Shown: positions 1-7,768 of the stretch, piece after piece
How positions within the stretch are numbered: the first letter of the stretch is position 1
Layout of the letters: the number at the start of each line of letters is the position of its first letter
Assembly (NCBI GenBank): GCA_900550295.1
Contig: URRM01000065.1
Coordinates: 1 to 9,244, forward strand
Origin: an uncultured bacterium
GTDB lineage: Bacteria > Cyanobacteriota > Vampirovibrionia > Gastranaerophilales > Gastranaerophilaceae
DNA: 9,244 nt
Reading direction: 5' to 3'
Notes under the pieces: model-generated
What the model was told of the DNA's origin: nothing
Seen by the model: only the letters and a program-made list of their open reading frames with translations
Databases searched by the model: none
Made by a program: the position numbers and the translations under genes

Positions 1-4
1 ATAT

Positions 5-35
5 TTGTAATTAAACCTTTTAAGTGATATATATT
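5..35 (+). promoter_or_regulatory. possible thrS promoter
   Basis: A TTGTAA box at 5-10 (4 of 6 matches to TTGACA) lies 17 nt before a TATATA at 28-33, with TATATT overlapping at 30-35. The region is an alternating AT tract, so -10-like hexamers occur by chance in several registers. The window starts too close to see any upstream leader such as a T-box, so this call is weak. Confidence 0.25.
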
Positions 36-65
36 ATATATATAGAATATCGAAAGGAATTTTTC

Positions 66-1838
66 ATGGAAAAGAACAATGAAACTTTGCATGTCTTAAG
101 ACACTCGGCTTCTCACATCATGGCTCAAGCCGTTCAATCTTTATTTCCACATGCTAAATTAGCAATCGGTCCTGCTACAGATACAGGCTTTTATTATGAT
201 TTTGACTTAGATGAACATACTTTTACGGAAGAAGATTTGACGAAAATTGAAGATAAAATGAAAGAAATTTTGAAACAAAATCTTACATTCGAAAAATATG
301 ATGTAGAAGATGTTGATGCAAAAATTGCAGAATTCAAAGCTCAAGGTGAAATTTATAAAGCTGAATTGTTGGAAGAACATAGAAATGATCACCCAACATT
401 ATATTTAACAAAAGATAAAGATGGCAACGTGTTGTTTAATGACCTATGTGCCGGTCCTCACGTTCCAAATACAAGTTATATCAAAGGTAATGCAATCAAA
501 CTTTTGAAAGTTGCAGGAGCTTACTGGAGAGGTAATGAAAAGAATAAAATGTTGCAACGTATTTATGCTACAGCATTCTGGACAAAAGAAGATTTGGCAG
601 ATTACTTGCACATGCTTGAAGAAGCTGAAAAACGTGACCATAGAAAATTAGGTGCAAAATTAGATTTATTCTCAGTAAGAGAAGAAATCGGTGCAGGTTT
701 AGTTTTATGGCATCCAAATTTATATACAGTAAGAGAAGAAATTGAAAATTACTGGAGAACTGAACACAGGAAACGTGGTTATGTAATCGTTCAAACTCCA
801 CAACTTGCAAAATCTAAATTGTGGGAACTTTCAGGACACATTGATCACTACAAAGAAAACATGTTCTTTATTCAAAAAGAAAATGAAGATGATGATCAAT
901 ACATTGTAAAACCAATGAATTGTCCGTTCCACATTTTAATTTACCAATCACAAAGACACTCTTACCGTTCATTACCATTGAGAATGGCTGAATTAGGAAC
1001 TGTTTACAGACGTGAAAAATCAGGTGCTTTGTCAGGTTTAACTCGTGTACAAGGTTTCACTCAAGATGATGCTCACATTTTCTGTACTCCTGAACAATTA
1101 GTTGATGAAATCAATAATATTATTGATTTTGTAGCTGATACAATGGCTATTTTTAAAATGAGTTTTGAAGTTGAATTATCAACAAGACCTGAAAGTTATG
1201 TAGGTAACATTGAAAACTGGAACTTGGCAGAAGCAGGTTTGAAAGAAGCAATGGATAAACGTGGTATGAATTACGACATCAATGAAGGTGACGGCGCATT
1301 TTACGGTCCAAAAATCGACTTCAAAGTTAAGGATGCAATCGGCAGAACTTGGCAATGTGCAACAATTCAATTAGATTTCAACTTACCTGAAAGATTTGAT
1401 ATCAAATATCAAGATAAAGACGGTCAATTGAAGACTCCTGTAATGTTACACCGTGTAATCTTTGGTTCTATGGAACGTTTCCACGGTATCTTAATAGAAC
1501 ACTTTGCAGGTGCATTCCCAACTTGGTTGGCTCCAACTCAAGTTGCTGTTGTTCCAATTTCAAACGAAAAACACGCAGACTTTGCTGAAAAAGTTTATAA
1601 AAAACTTAGAGATTTAGGTATTAGAGCATACTTAGATGACCGTTCAGAAAGTATGAACTACAGAATTAGAGAAAACTTACAAGATAAGAAAGTTCCTTAT
1701 GTTGCTGTAGTCGGTGATAAGGAAATTGAAGCAAATTCAGTTGCAGTACGTCAAAGAGGTGTTGGTCAAATCGGTACAAAAACTGTTGATGAATTTGTAG
1801 ATATGATTTTGGACGAAATTAAGACTAGAAAATGCTAA
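66..1838 (+). CDS. thrS: threonyl-tRNA synthetase, TGS-less form
   Basis: This cytosolic class II aminoacyl-tRNA synthetase charges tRNA-Thr with threonine and removes mischarged serine. It has 590 residues from ATG 66, which has AAAGGA at 53-58 seven nt upstream. The editing domain is first, with H13 and H17 (HSASH) and C128 and H132 (CAGPH). The class II catalytic core follows: the three zinc/threonine ligands are C286, H337 and H462, with nearly the same spacing as E. coli C334/H385/H511. Motif 2 is around RVQGFTQDDAH and motif 3 is in GSMERFHG. An anticodon-binding domain closes the C-terminus. E. coli ThrRS is about 642 residues; the difference is the missing N-terminal TGS domain. An in-frame TAA at 21-23 rules out a longer start, so the absence is real rather than a window-edge effect. 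The 3' end overlaps the next gene by 7 nt. Confidence 0.97.
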   Translation: MEKNNETLHVLRHSASHIMAQAVQSLFPHAKLAIGPATDTGFYYDFDLDEHTFTEEDLTKIEDKMKEILKQNLTFEKYDVEDVDAKIAEFKAQGEIYKAELLEEHRNDHPTLYLTKDKDGNVLFNDLCAGPHVPNTSYIKGNAIKLLKVAGAYWRGNEKNKMLQRIYATAFWTKEDLADYLHMLEEAEKRDHRKLGAKLDLFSVREEIGAGLVLWHPNLYTVREEIENYWRTEHRKRGYVIVQTPQLAKSKLWELSGHIDHYKENMFFIQKENEDDDQYIVKPMNCPFHILIYQSQRHSYRSLPLRMAELGTVYRREKSGALSGLTRVQGFTQDDAHIFCTPEQLVDEINNIIDFVADTMAIFKMSFEVELSTRPESYVGNIENWNLAEAGLKEAMDKRGMNYDINEGDGAFYGPKIDFKVKDAIGRTWQCATIQLDFNLPERFDIKYQDKDGQLKTPVMLHRVIFGSMERFHGILIEHFAGAFPTWLAPTQVAVVPISNEKHADFAEKVYKKLRDLGIRAYLDDRSESMNYRIRENLQDKKVPYVAVVGDKEIEANSVAVRQRGVGQIGTKTVDEFVDMILDEIKTRKC

Positions 1839-4800
1839 TTGAAGGTTCAATTTCATCAAAAAAAACTCAAATGTTGGTTGAAGAATATGCTCGATTATTA
1901 AATTCGGGCGTTCCTTCAACCGACATTTTGGTATTGGTGAATAATTCAACCGCAAAAGAAAATTTTGTAAATAAAACATTTGAACTTTTAGACATTGATT
2001 GTGTTGAAAAAATGCAAGTTTATTCATTTTTTGGGCTTGTTTATAACACAGTAATGGATAATTGGGCTTTTTTAGAAAATAAATTGTCAAATGGTAATCC
2101 TGTTGTAATCCCGAATATGATTGGATTAGAAATTTCTCAATTTATGTTAAAAGGAATTATAAAGGATATAAAGTTTGAAGGTTATAACTCTAAAAAATCG
2201 TTGTTACAACAGCTTTTTAGACGTTATTCTTTAATTGTTCAAAATAATTTAACCGACAAAGATGTTGATTGGCGTTCAAAGGATGTTTTAAAAGAGGGAT
2301 TTGCTAGTGATGCCAAAAGCGCACTAAAAACTTTAATGGCAAAAACTCTTAACTACAGAAGTTTTGATTATTTAAGACAAAGTTTATTGTTTAATTATTT
2401 GTACAAAAATACAAATGTCTTTAAAGATATAAAATATTTGTTAGTGGATGATGCGGATGAACTTACTCCTATTTGTTTTGATTTTATAGAGTATTTAAAA
2501 CCTCAAATTAAAAATAGCCGGATTACTTGTGACAAGTATGGTTCAAGTCGTTCAGGTTATTTGAGTGCGGATAAAAATATTTATTCAAAATTAACTGAAC
2601 TTTTTGGCGATGAGTTTGAAAAAATAAGTGCAAATTCACCATTAGCAGAGGATGCTGACGAACTTTACAGAAATGTAATTCAAAATAATGTCAGCAGATT
2701 GGAGCATTTTTCTTTTCTTTCACCTTCAAAACGTGCTTCAATGATTGATTTAGCAATTCTCAAAATAGAAGATATTTTGAGGCAAGGTTATAAACCTTCC
2801 GATATCGTTATAATTTCTCCGATTATTGACGATATGCTTAGATTTTGTTTGAAAGAGAAGGTTAAAAATGCGAATTTACTTTTTCTTTCAGGAAGTGAAA
2901 AATTAATTCAAAATCCATATGTTTTAGCATCTTTGACAATTTTAAAACTCAATACAAGTTTAAAAGAAACTCTTAGTGAATTTGATTTGAGAGTAATTTT
3001 ATCAAATATTTTGGATATTCCGGTAAGACACTGCCAAGTCATTTTAGAACAGTTTGAAAAGACTAAAAAACTTATAGATTATGAGTTTAAGATTGAAGAA
3101 TATAATGAAAAATATACAAAATTTAGAAATCTTGTAGAGGACTTAAAAAATTCTAAAAAAGCAATTTCTGAACAAGTTTTGTATATTTTTGATAATTTAT
3201 TCAAGTTTTACACAGTAAATAAAAATGTTATTAATAAATTTACGTTCTTCGTAAAAGAGTTGCAAGATTTTGAAACAGTATTTTCTGCTGATTTTATGGA
3301 AAATAAGCTTGAAGATATTATTACTCAAATAGAAACTTCAATTATTGCGGAAAATCCTTACAGTACCTTTGAAATTGCTGAAAATGATTTGGTGATTGCG
3401 ACTCCACAAAAAATTATTGACAATCAAATTCAAACAAAATTTCAATTATGGTTGGATATTTCGTCAAGTGAATGGATTAAAAACGATATTGGTCCATTAT
3501 ATAATTCTTGGGTGTTTCAGGCTGATTGGTCAAAAGAAAATTATACGGTAGACGATGATGTTGAACTTTCAAGGCAAAAAACAGCAAGAATATTGCGAAA
3601 ATTGACTCTTTGTGCAAATCAATTTATCTATACATTTTCAAGTCTTTTTGACGGAACCGGAGCAGAAAATTTTGGCGGAATTGAACAATATTTTAAAAAT
3701 GAAGAACTTAAAAGCTCAAATTCAGCGTTTAAAATTATACCAAGAGAAGATCAAAAGCCCGTTTTAGATTATAAACAAGGACAAATGGCCATTTCAGCTG
3801 TTCCGGGGGCAGGAAAAACAACAATTTTGTTGGCATTGATAATTAAATTGCTGGAAAACGGTATAAATCCGGAAAATATATTCGTTTTGACTTATATGGA
3901 ATCAGCTGCACGTAATTTTAGAGAACGTATTAAAAACGTAAATCAAGAAAGTTCGAAGTTACCTAATATAAGTACAATTCACGGTTTAGCTCTAAGAATT
4001 TTAAAAGATAATTCTAACTTTGAACGCTTGGGACTGGTGTCTGATTTTGAAATTTGTGATGATTCACAACGTGCAACCATTATTCAGAGAGTTGCAAATC
4101 ATTTAAAATTGAAGAAAAATGAGGTTGAAGAGTTTGATAGAGCAATTTCTATCATGAAACTTGGTGGCGGAGTTTTGCCGAAATCTGTTAGTGATGCAAA
4201 AGTCAAAAAGTTTATCGAATTTTATAATTTGTATTCTCAAGCCTTAAAAGAGAACAGTCTTATTGATTATGATGATATGCTTTTATCATCAGTTAGATTG
4301 TTGGAAGAAAATAAAGATATTTTAGAATATTATCAAGAACTTTGCCAATTTATAATAGAGGATGAAGCTCAAGATTCATCAGCAATTCAACAAAGATTAA
4401 TTACATTGTTAAGTGCTAAACACAAAAATTTAATTCGCTGTGGTGATATAAATCAAGCAATTACGACAACTTTTTCAAATGCGGATGTAGATGGTTTTAG
4501 AAAATTTATAAAAACAAGCCAAAGCGTTGAAATGAACTGTTCTCAACGTTGTTGCCAAGATGTTTGGCGACTTGCAAACAGACTTGTAGAATGGGCTGAA
4601 AATAGTGATAATCATCAAAATTCGTTTTATAAAATATTTATGAATCCGGTAGAAGGACGAAATCCTGTATCTGAAAACGCAGTAAGAGCAATTATAATGG
4701 AGAATTCTTTTGCCGAAAAAAAATATATTTTAAAGCAAATTAAAGAAATTCTATCAAGTAATCCAAAAGCAACAATTGGAATACTTTTAAGAAGTAATTA

Positions 4801-5692
4801 TCAGGTAAGTTCTTGGCTATCATTTATTAATGATGCAGGGTTTAAGAGTATTTCCCGTTCAGAATCTTTGGAACAAAAAGTGGTTTATAGAGTCATTTTT
4901 GCAGTGCTGAATATGATTTTAAATCCATTTGAAAATGAGGTTGTCGCAACCTCGTATGAAACTCTTGCAGATACAGGGTTCTACAAAACACGATTGAATG
5001 CCGAAATTAGAGCTTATGAATCTCCGTTTATTTTAGCAAATGTAGATGAGATGAATCTTGATTTGGCTCGTTTTTATTGGGACGCTATTTATTGGTTAAA
5101 CTTTGCATTGTTACCGATTGAAGAGTTGGCTATAAAAATCGGATTGCATTATTTTACAAGCGAGATTGAAAAATCTAATGTATATTTGATTTCTACATTA
5201 ATAAAAAGACTTGCAACTTCAAATAGAAATTTTGAAATAGTTTTAGATAAATTGTCAACTTTAGCAAAACGACCAAATTTGAGCGGTTTTAAGTTCTTTT
5301 CGGAAGAAGATGAAGCAAGTAAAGAATTTTTAGAAGGTAAAATTCAAATAATGACTTACCATAAATCTAAGGGTGATGAATTTGATTATGTATTTTTACC
5401 TGAATTTACAGAAAAGTCTTTACCTCTTGATTTTGCTCAAATGGAGTTAAAGAAAAATACGGATTTTATGGAACAAGTTAGAGAATTTAATCCAAATTAC
5501 AAGAAAAAATCAGAGTTTGATTTAAAAAAAGTTCAAATTGCAGAAAATTTGCGACTTTTATACGTTGCAATAACTAGGGCTAAAAAACGTTTAACCTTCA
5601 CAGTTTCAAAAGAATCGAAAAGTTTTGGAAAAGTGGTAAAACAAGCACCAAGCATAATTTTTAATGAATTGTTGAAAGGAGGAAAACTATGA
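1832..5692 (+). CDS. tandem UvrD/AddA-like helicase, N-terminal module degenerate
   Basis: The 1286-residue protein reads as two superfamily-1 helicase modules in one chain. Module 2 (about 640-1286) has the full motif set: Walker A AVPGAGKTT with K662, Walker B DEAQD at 844-848, motif III GDINQ at 871-875, motif V THxSKG-like TYHKSKGDEFD at 1175-1185, and motif VI LLYVAITRAKKR with R1249. It should be a 3'-5' ATP-driven DNA translocase. Module 1 (about 1-640) keeps the same order but is eroded. Its Walker A is GSISSKKT (5-12), with Lys where the Gly before the catalytic Lys should be. Its motif II is VDDADE (205-210), and its motif V/VI equivalents near TPQKI and LSRQKTAR lack the usual residues. 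A dead helicase module beside a live one recalls AddB plus AddA. No nuclease domain follows motif VI; the nuclease is the next gene. The start has no strong ribosome site and overlaps thrS by 7 nt, which suggests translational coupling. Helicase identity is certain; an AddAB-like end-resection role is inferred. A defence role is possible. Confidence 0.93.
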   Translation: MLIEGSISSKKTQMLVEEYARLLNSGVPSTDILVLVNNSTAKENFVNKTFELLDIDCVEKMQVYSFFGLVYNTVMDNWAFLENKLSNGNPVVIPNMIGLEISQFMLKGIIKDIKFEGYNSKKSLLQQLFRRYSLIVQNNLTDKDVDWRSKDVLKEGFASDAKSALKTLMAKTLNYRSFDYLRQSLLFNYLYKNTNVFKDIKYLLVDDADELTPICFDFIEYLKPQIKNSRITCDKYGSSRSGYLSADKNIYSKLTELFGDEFEKISANSPLAEDADELYRNVIQNNVSRLEHFSFLSPSKRASMIDLAILKIEDILRQGYKPSDIVIISPIIDDMLRFCLKEKVKNANLLFLSGSEKLIQNPYVLASLTILKLNTSLKETLSEFDLRVILSNILDIPVRHCQVILEQFEKTKKLIDYEFKIEEYNEKYTKFRNLVEDLKNSKKAISEQVLYIFDNLFKFYTVNKNVINKFTFFVKELQDFETVFSADFMENKLEDIITQIETSIIAENPYSTFEIAENDLVIATPQKIIDNQIQTKFQLWLDISSSEWIKNDIGPLYNSWVFQADWSKENYTVDDDVELSRQKTARILRKLTLCANQFIYTFSSLFDGTGAENFGGIEQYFKNEELKSSNSAFKIIPREDQKPVLDYKQGQMAISAVPGAGKTTILLALIIKLLENGINPENIFVLTYMESAARNFRERIKNVNQESSKLPNISTIHGLALRILKDNSNFERLGLVSDFEICDDSQRATIIQRVANHLKLKKNEVEEFDRAISIMKLGGGVLPKSVSDAKVKKFIEFYNLYSQALKENSLIDYDDMLLSSVRLLEENKDILEYYQELCQFIIEDEAQDSSAIQQRLITLLSAKHKNLIRCGDINQAITTTFSNADVDGFRKFIKTSQSVEMNCSQRCCQDVWRLANRLVEWAENSDNHQNSFYKIFMNPVEGRNPVSENAVRAIIMENSFAEKKYILKQIKEILSSNPKATIGILLRSNYQVSSWLSFINDAGFKSISRSESLEQKVVYRVIFAVLNMILNPFENEVVATSYETLADTGFYKTRLNAEIRAYESPFILANVDEMNLDLARFYWDAIYWLNFALLPIEELAIKIGLHYFTSEIEKSNVYLISTLIKRLATSNRNFEIVLDKLSTLAKRPNLSGFKFFSEEDEASKEFLEGKIQIMTYHKSKGDEFDYVFLPEFTEKSLPLDFAQMELKKNTDFMEQVREFNPNYKKKSEFDLKKVQIAENLRLLYVAITRAKKRLTFTVSKESKSFGKVVKQAPSIIFNELLKGGKL

Positions 5693-6327
5693 TAATTTCT
5701 CCTGCAATGCTTAAAATATTCGAAGAATGTCCTCAAAAATATAAATTTATGTATGTGGATAAAATTTCGTTACCTCAAAATAAATATTTCTTTGAAAAAG
5801 GTAAGAAAATCCACGCAATTGCAAGTTATTACATAAAAGGTTTTGATGTTTCAAAGTTAGAAAATGCTTTGAACGAAACAGAACGAAAAATTTGGAATTA
5901 CTTAAAATCGACTGAATATTTTAAGTATGAGTTTTTAAAAAGCGAATATCAATTGAATATGAAAATTACTGAATACTGGATTGGTGGGCGTTTAGATGCA
6001 TTGGTAAAAGACGAAAACAATTATTATATTTTGGATTATAAAACGGGTGAAATTCCTAAAAATCCTGAATTTGATTATCAAACAATGATTTATTTGTTAT
6101 GCGCAGATAAAAAAATAAAAAATTACGACTCTTTATCGTTTGTTTACTTAGATTTAAAAAATAATTCAGAATATAAAATCCAATTCGCTGATGAACTAAA
6201 AGCAATGTATCAGGAAAAATTGTTAAAAACATTGAAACAATTGGGTTTGACTACAAATTACAAGCAAAAAATGTTACAAGATAATAAGTGTAACTGCGAC
6301 TATTGTAAAATTTGTTCAATCTTATGA
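5689..6327 (+). CDS. stand-alone RecB/AddB/Cas4-type PD-(D/E)XK nuclease with cysteine cluster
   Basis: This 212-residue protein matches the PD-(D/E)XK domain found at the C-terminus of AddA, AddB and RecB and in Cas4. Visible residues in order are C14 (FEECPQKY), H42 (GKKIH), E86, D103 (GRLD), D116 and K118 (ILDYKTG), and Q131/Y135 (QTMIY, the QxxxY motif of RecB-type nucleases). The tail CNCDYCKIC carries C201, C203, C206 and C209. C14 plus three tail cysteines would give the four ligands of the 4Fe-4S cluster known in AddB and Cas4, although the spacing here is tighter than the usual C-x2-C-x5-C. It starts at an ATGA overlap with the helicase gene, with AGGAGG at 5677-5682 six nt upstream, so the two are almost certainly made together. 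It probably cuts single strands exposed by the helicase. With no cas genes or repeats in view, Cas4 function is unlikely. Confidence 0.9.
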   Translation: MIISPAMLKIFEECPQKYKFMYVDKISLPQNKYFFEKGKKIHAIASYYIKGFDVSKLENALNETERKIWNYLKSTEYFKYEFLKSEYQLNMKITEYWIGGRLDALVKDENNYYILDYKTGEIPKNPEFDYQTMIYLLCADKKIKNYDSLSFVYLDLKNNSEYKIQFADELKAMYQEKLLKTLKQLGLTTNYKQKMLQDNKCNCDYCKICSIL

Positions 6328-6384
6328 TATTATTAAATCATAGCGTTTACCTCTAAAATTCATTGTTAAGAAAACGTTACAAAC

Positions 6385-6405
6385 ATGCTCAAATTTAGCA
6401 TTTTT
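6385..6405 (+). terminator. weak candidate intrinsic terminator after the nuclease gene
   Basis: ATGCT (6385-6389) and AGCAT (6397-6401) pair across a 7-nt loop and run straight into five T residues (6401-6405). Flanking A and T residues can add a few pairs beyond one mismatch. The stem is only 5 bp and AT-rich, so efficiency is doubtful. It is the only terminator-like element between the thrS-helicase-nuclease run and the next gene pair. Confidence 0.35.
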
Positions 6406-6428
6406 CATGCTTTTGGGGATTTTATATA

Positions 6429-6462
6429 AGTGTAGGTACATAAGTTAGTATAATAGTGTAGG
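6429..6462 (+). repeat. 8-nt direct repeat AGTGTAGG flanking the -10 box
   Basis: AGTGTAGG occurs at 6429-6436 and again at 6455-6462, 26 nt apart, on either side of TATAAT. Two exact 8-mers this close could be a regulator site or chance. No dyad symmetry supports a classical operator. Confidence 0.3.
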
Positions 6463-6464
6463 AA
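6449..6464 (+). promoter_or_regulatory. -10 box TATAAT very close to the start codon
   Basis: A perfect TATAAT at 6449-6454 ends 10 nt before ATG 6465, which would place the transcript start at about 6461. No good -35 box is seen at 16-18 nt spacing (6426-6431 is not TTGACA-like). GTAGGAA abuts the ATG, too close to act as a normal Shine-Dalgarno. If used, the mRNA would be nearly leaderless. Confidence 0.45.
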
Positions 6465-7097
6465 ATGTCAAATTACGTAGCTTCATTAATTTCATTATAT
6501 GAAAATACAAAGGCCGCAAAGGGCGGTAATATTTTACGGCATGCTTCTGTAGTTGGTCACGCTTCAAAAGTTATTACAAAACTTGCATCTGGACAAGGTG
6601 GTGAAGCTCCGGCTAAGTTGTGCCAAGGTATCGTAGATACATTCAATAAAGCAACAGAAGGATCAAAAGTCGGTAATATTGTTAGAAAAGGTGTTAAACT
6701 TTCAAGAAATACAGATCCAATATCTGCAGCTTGTGCAATGATTAGAGTATGTAAATCAGATACTCCGGCAAGAGCATTCTTGGAAGAAGCCGCAGATATT
6801 ATGGGTATGTTTATCGTTGAAGGTTCAATGATTAAATATGCAAAAGATATCGCAAATATCAAAGGTATTAAAACGTTAAACGACGGAATGCAAAAATTCT
6901 GTAAAGGTAAAAGCGGATTGAATGTTGTTCCAGCAGTAGTTTATGGTGTGTTATTCACCGTAGGTTCAATGGTTGGTTCAAATGCATTCAGAAAAGCTGG
7001 TAGTTGGGTAGCTGATAAATTAGGTTTACCTCAATCTCAACAACAACCTGAAATACACAAAACAGCAGACGGAAAGACTGAATATTACTTCGGTTAA
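6465..7097 (+). CDS. conserved-looking protein of unknown function, paralogue 1
   Basis: I do not recognise the family of this 210-residue protein. It is basic, rich in Ala, Gly, Lys and Val, and has no signal peptide. It is a full-length, collinear paralogue of the next gene product. The first 40 or so residues match it with one gap (17 identities over 39 aligned positions after the initial Met-Ser). The C-terminal block matches in 14 of 37 positions, including PAV, the RK pair and GSW at 179-181 followed by DKLG. Residues about 154-173 (VVPAVVYGVLFTVGS region) are hydrophobic enough for one membrane or buried helix. Cysteines are at 53, 90, 96 and 146; only C96 is shared (C97 in the paralogue). 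The tail after 190 (QSQQQP onward, ending YYFG) is specific to this copy. The paralogy supports ATG 6465 as the true start despite the poor ribosome site. Function cannot be assigned. Confidence 0.85.
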   Translation: MSNYVASLISLYENTKAAKGGNILRHASVVGHASKVITKLASGQGGEAPAKLCQGIVDTFNKATEGSKVGNIVRKGVKLSRNTDPISAACAMIRVCKSDTPARAFLEEAADIMGMFIVEGSMIKYAKDIANIKGIKTLNDGMQKFCKGKSGLNVVPAVVYGVLFTVGSMVGSNAFRKAGSWVADKLGLPQSQQQPEIHKTADGKTEYYFG

Positions 7098-7112
7098 GGA
7101 AAATAAATTACA

Positions 7113-7709
7113 ATGTCATCAAATTATATTTCAGAATCAATATCATTAGTAAGAAACCTAAAGAAAGCTTCAAAAGGTGATAAATTTGCAATGGTTGGCG
7201 TAGTTGGCAACGTTGTAAAAGTTACTGAAAAATTAGCAAAAATTGATAATTCTTGGGGTGAAGCTGCAAGAGGTGCATTAGATACTTATTCAAATGCTGT
7301 TGCAACAAATGATATTGCAAATTCTGCTGATAAATTTATCAAAGTTGCAAAAATGAGTGATGAAATCGGCATTGTAAAATCAGGTGTTCAAGTTTTAACT
7401 TGTTCTTCTCCTGTAAGAAAAGCAATTGAAGAAACATTAGGTTGGAGTGCAAAATTCGCAGCAAAACACGCAATGTTGCATACAGTTCCTGATTTCGTAA
7501 AAAATACAAAATCATTAAATAGTGTAGCTAAATCAGTTGGTGATTTTTCTAAAAATACAAAGGGTATGGGACAATTACCTGCTGTAATTACAGGTATCGG
7601 TTATTCTGTAGCAACAATTTATGCTCCAAAATATGCCAGAAAATTAGGCAGTTGGATTTCTGATAAATTAGGCGTAAAACAATACGATGATCCAAATAAA
7701 AAAGTATAA
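7113..7709 (+). CDS. conserved-looking protein of unknown function, paralogue 2
   Basis: This 198-residue protein is the tandem relative of the preceding gene product, beginning 15 nt after its stop with AAGGA at 7096-7100 as a somewhat distant ribosome site. It shares the N-terminal MSSNY...ISL block, the VVG...KV..KLA segment, the Cys-Ser-Ser-Pro turn at 97-100, and the C-terminal LPAV...ARKLGSW..DKLGV block, with GSW again at 179-181. Its hydrophobic stretch (about 155-170) is weaker than in paralogue 1, so a buried helix is as likely as a membrane span. The tail is short and charged (DDPNKKV). A tandem pair closed by a strong terminator suggests co-expression, and possibly a hetero-oligomer. 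No enzyme motif is visible and no family name can be given. Confidence 0.85.
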   Translation: MSSNYISESISLVRNLKKASKGDKFAMVGVVGNVVKVTEKLAKIDNSWGEAARGALDTYSNAVATNDIANSADKFIKVAKMSDEIGIVKSGVQVLTCSSPVRKAIEETLGWSAKFAAKHAMLHTVPDFVKNTKSLNSVAKSVGDFSKNTKGMGQLPAVITGIGYSVATIYAPKYARKLGSWISDKLGVKQYDDPNKKV

Positions 7710-7724
7710 TATAGAGTTTGTATA

Positions 7725-7768
7725 GAAAACGTCGGATTGAAATTTTCAATCCGACGTTTTCTTATTTA
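7725..7768 (+). terminator. strong intrinsic terminator with perfect 18-bp inverted repeat
   Basis: GAAAACGTCGGATTGAAA (7725-7742) is exactly complementary to TTTCAATCCGACGTTTTC (7744-7761) around one central T, so the working loop is a few of the innermost A/T positions. The G+C-rich core CGTCGG...CCGACG is followed by TTTTCTTATTT. It lies 15 nt after the stop of the second paralogue and should end that transcript. Because A residues precede and T residues follow the core, it may also work in the reverse direction. Confidence 0.93.

Noticed and set aside
24..65. GTG 24 as an upstream start adding 14 residues to thrS
   Set aside because: The added residues come from an AT repeat, resemble no ThrRS N-terminus, and ATG 66 has a well-placed AAAGGA.
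5689..6327. Cas4 of a CRISPR adaptation module
   Set aside because: No repeats, spacers or other cas genes are present, and the gene is coupled to a UvrD/AddA-like helicase instead.
6323..6342. Inverted repeat TATGAT/ATCATA overlapping the nuclease stop codon, as a terminator
   Set aside because: The stem is 6 bp, almost all A-T, and no T tract follows.
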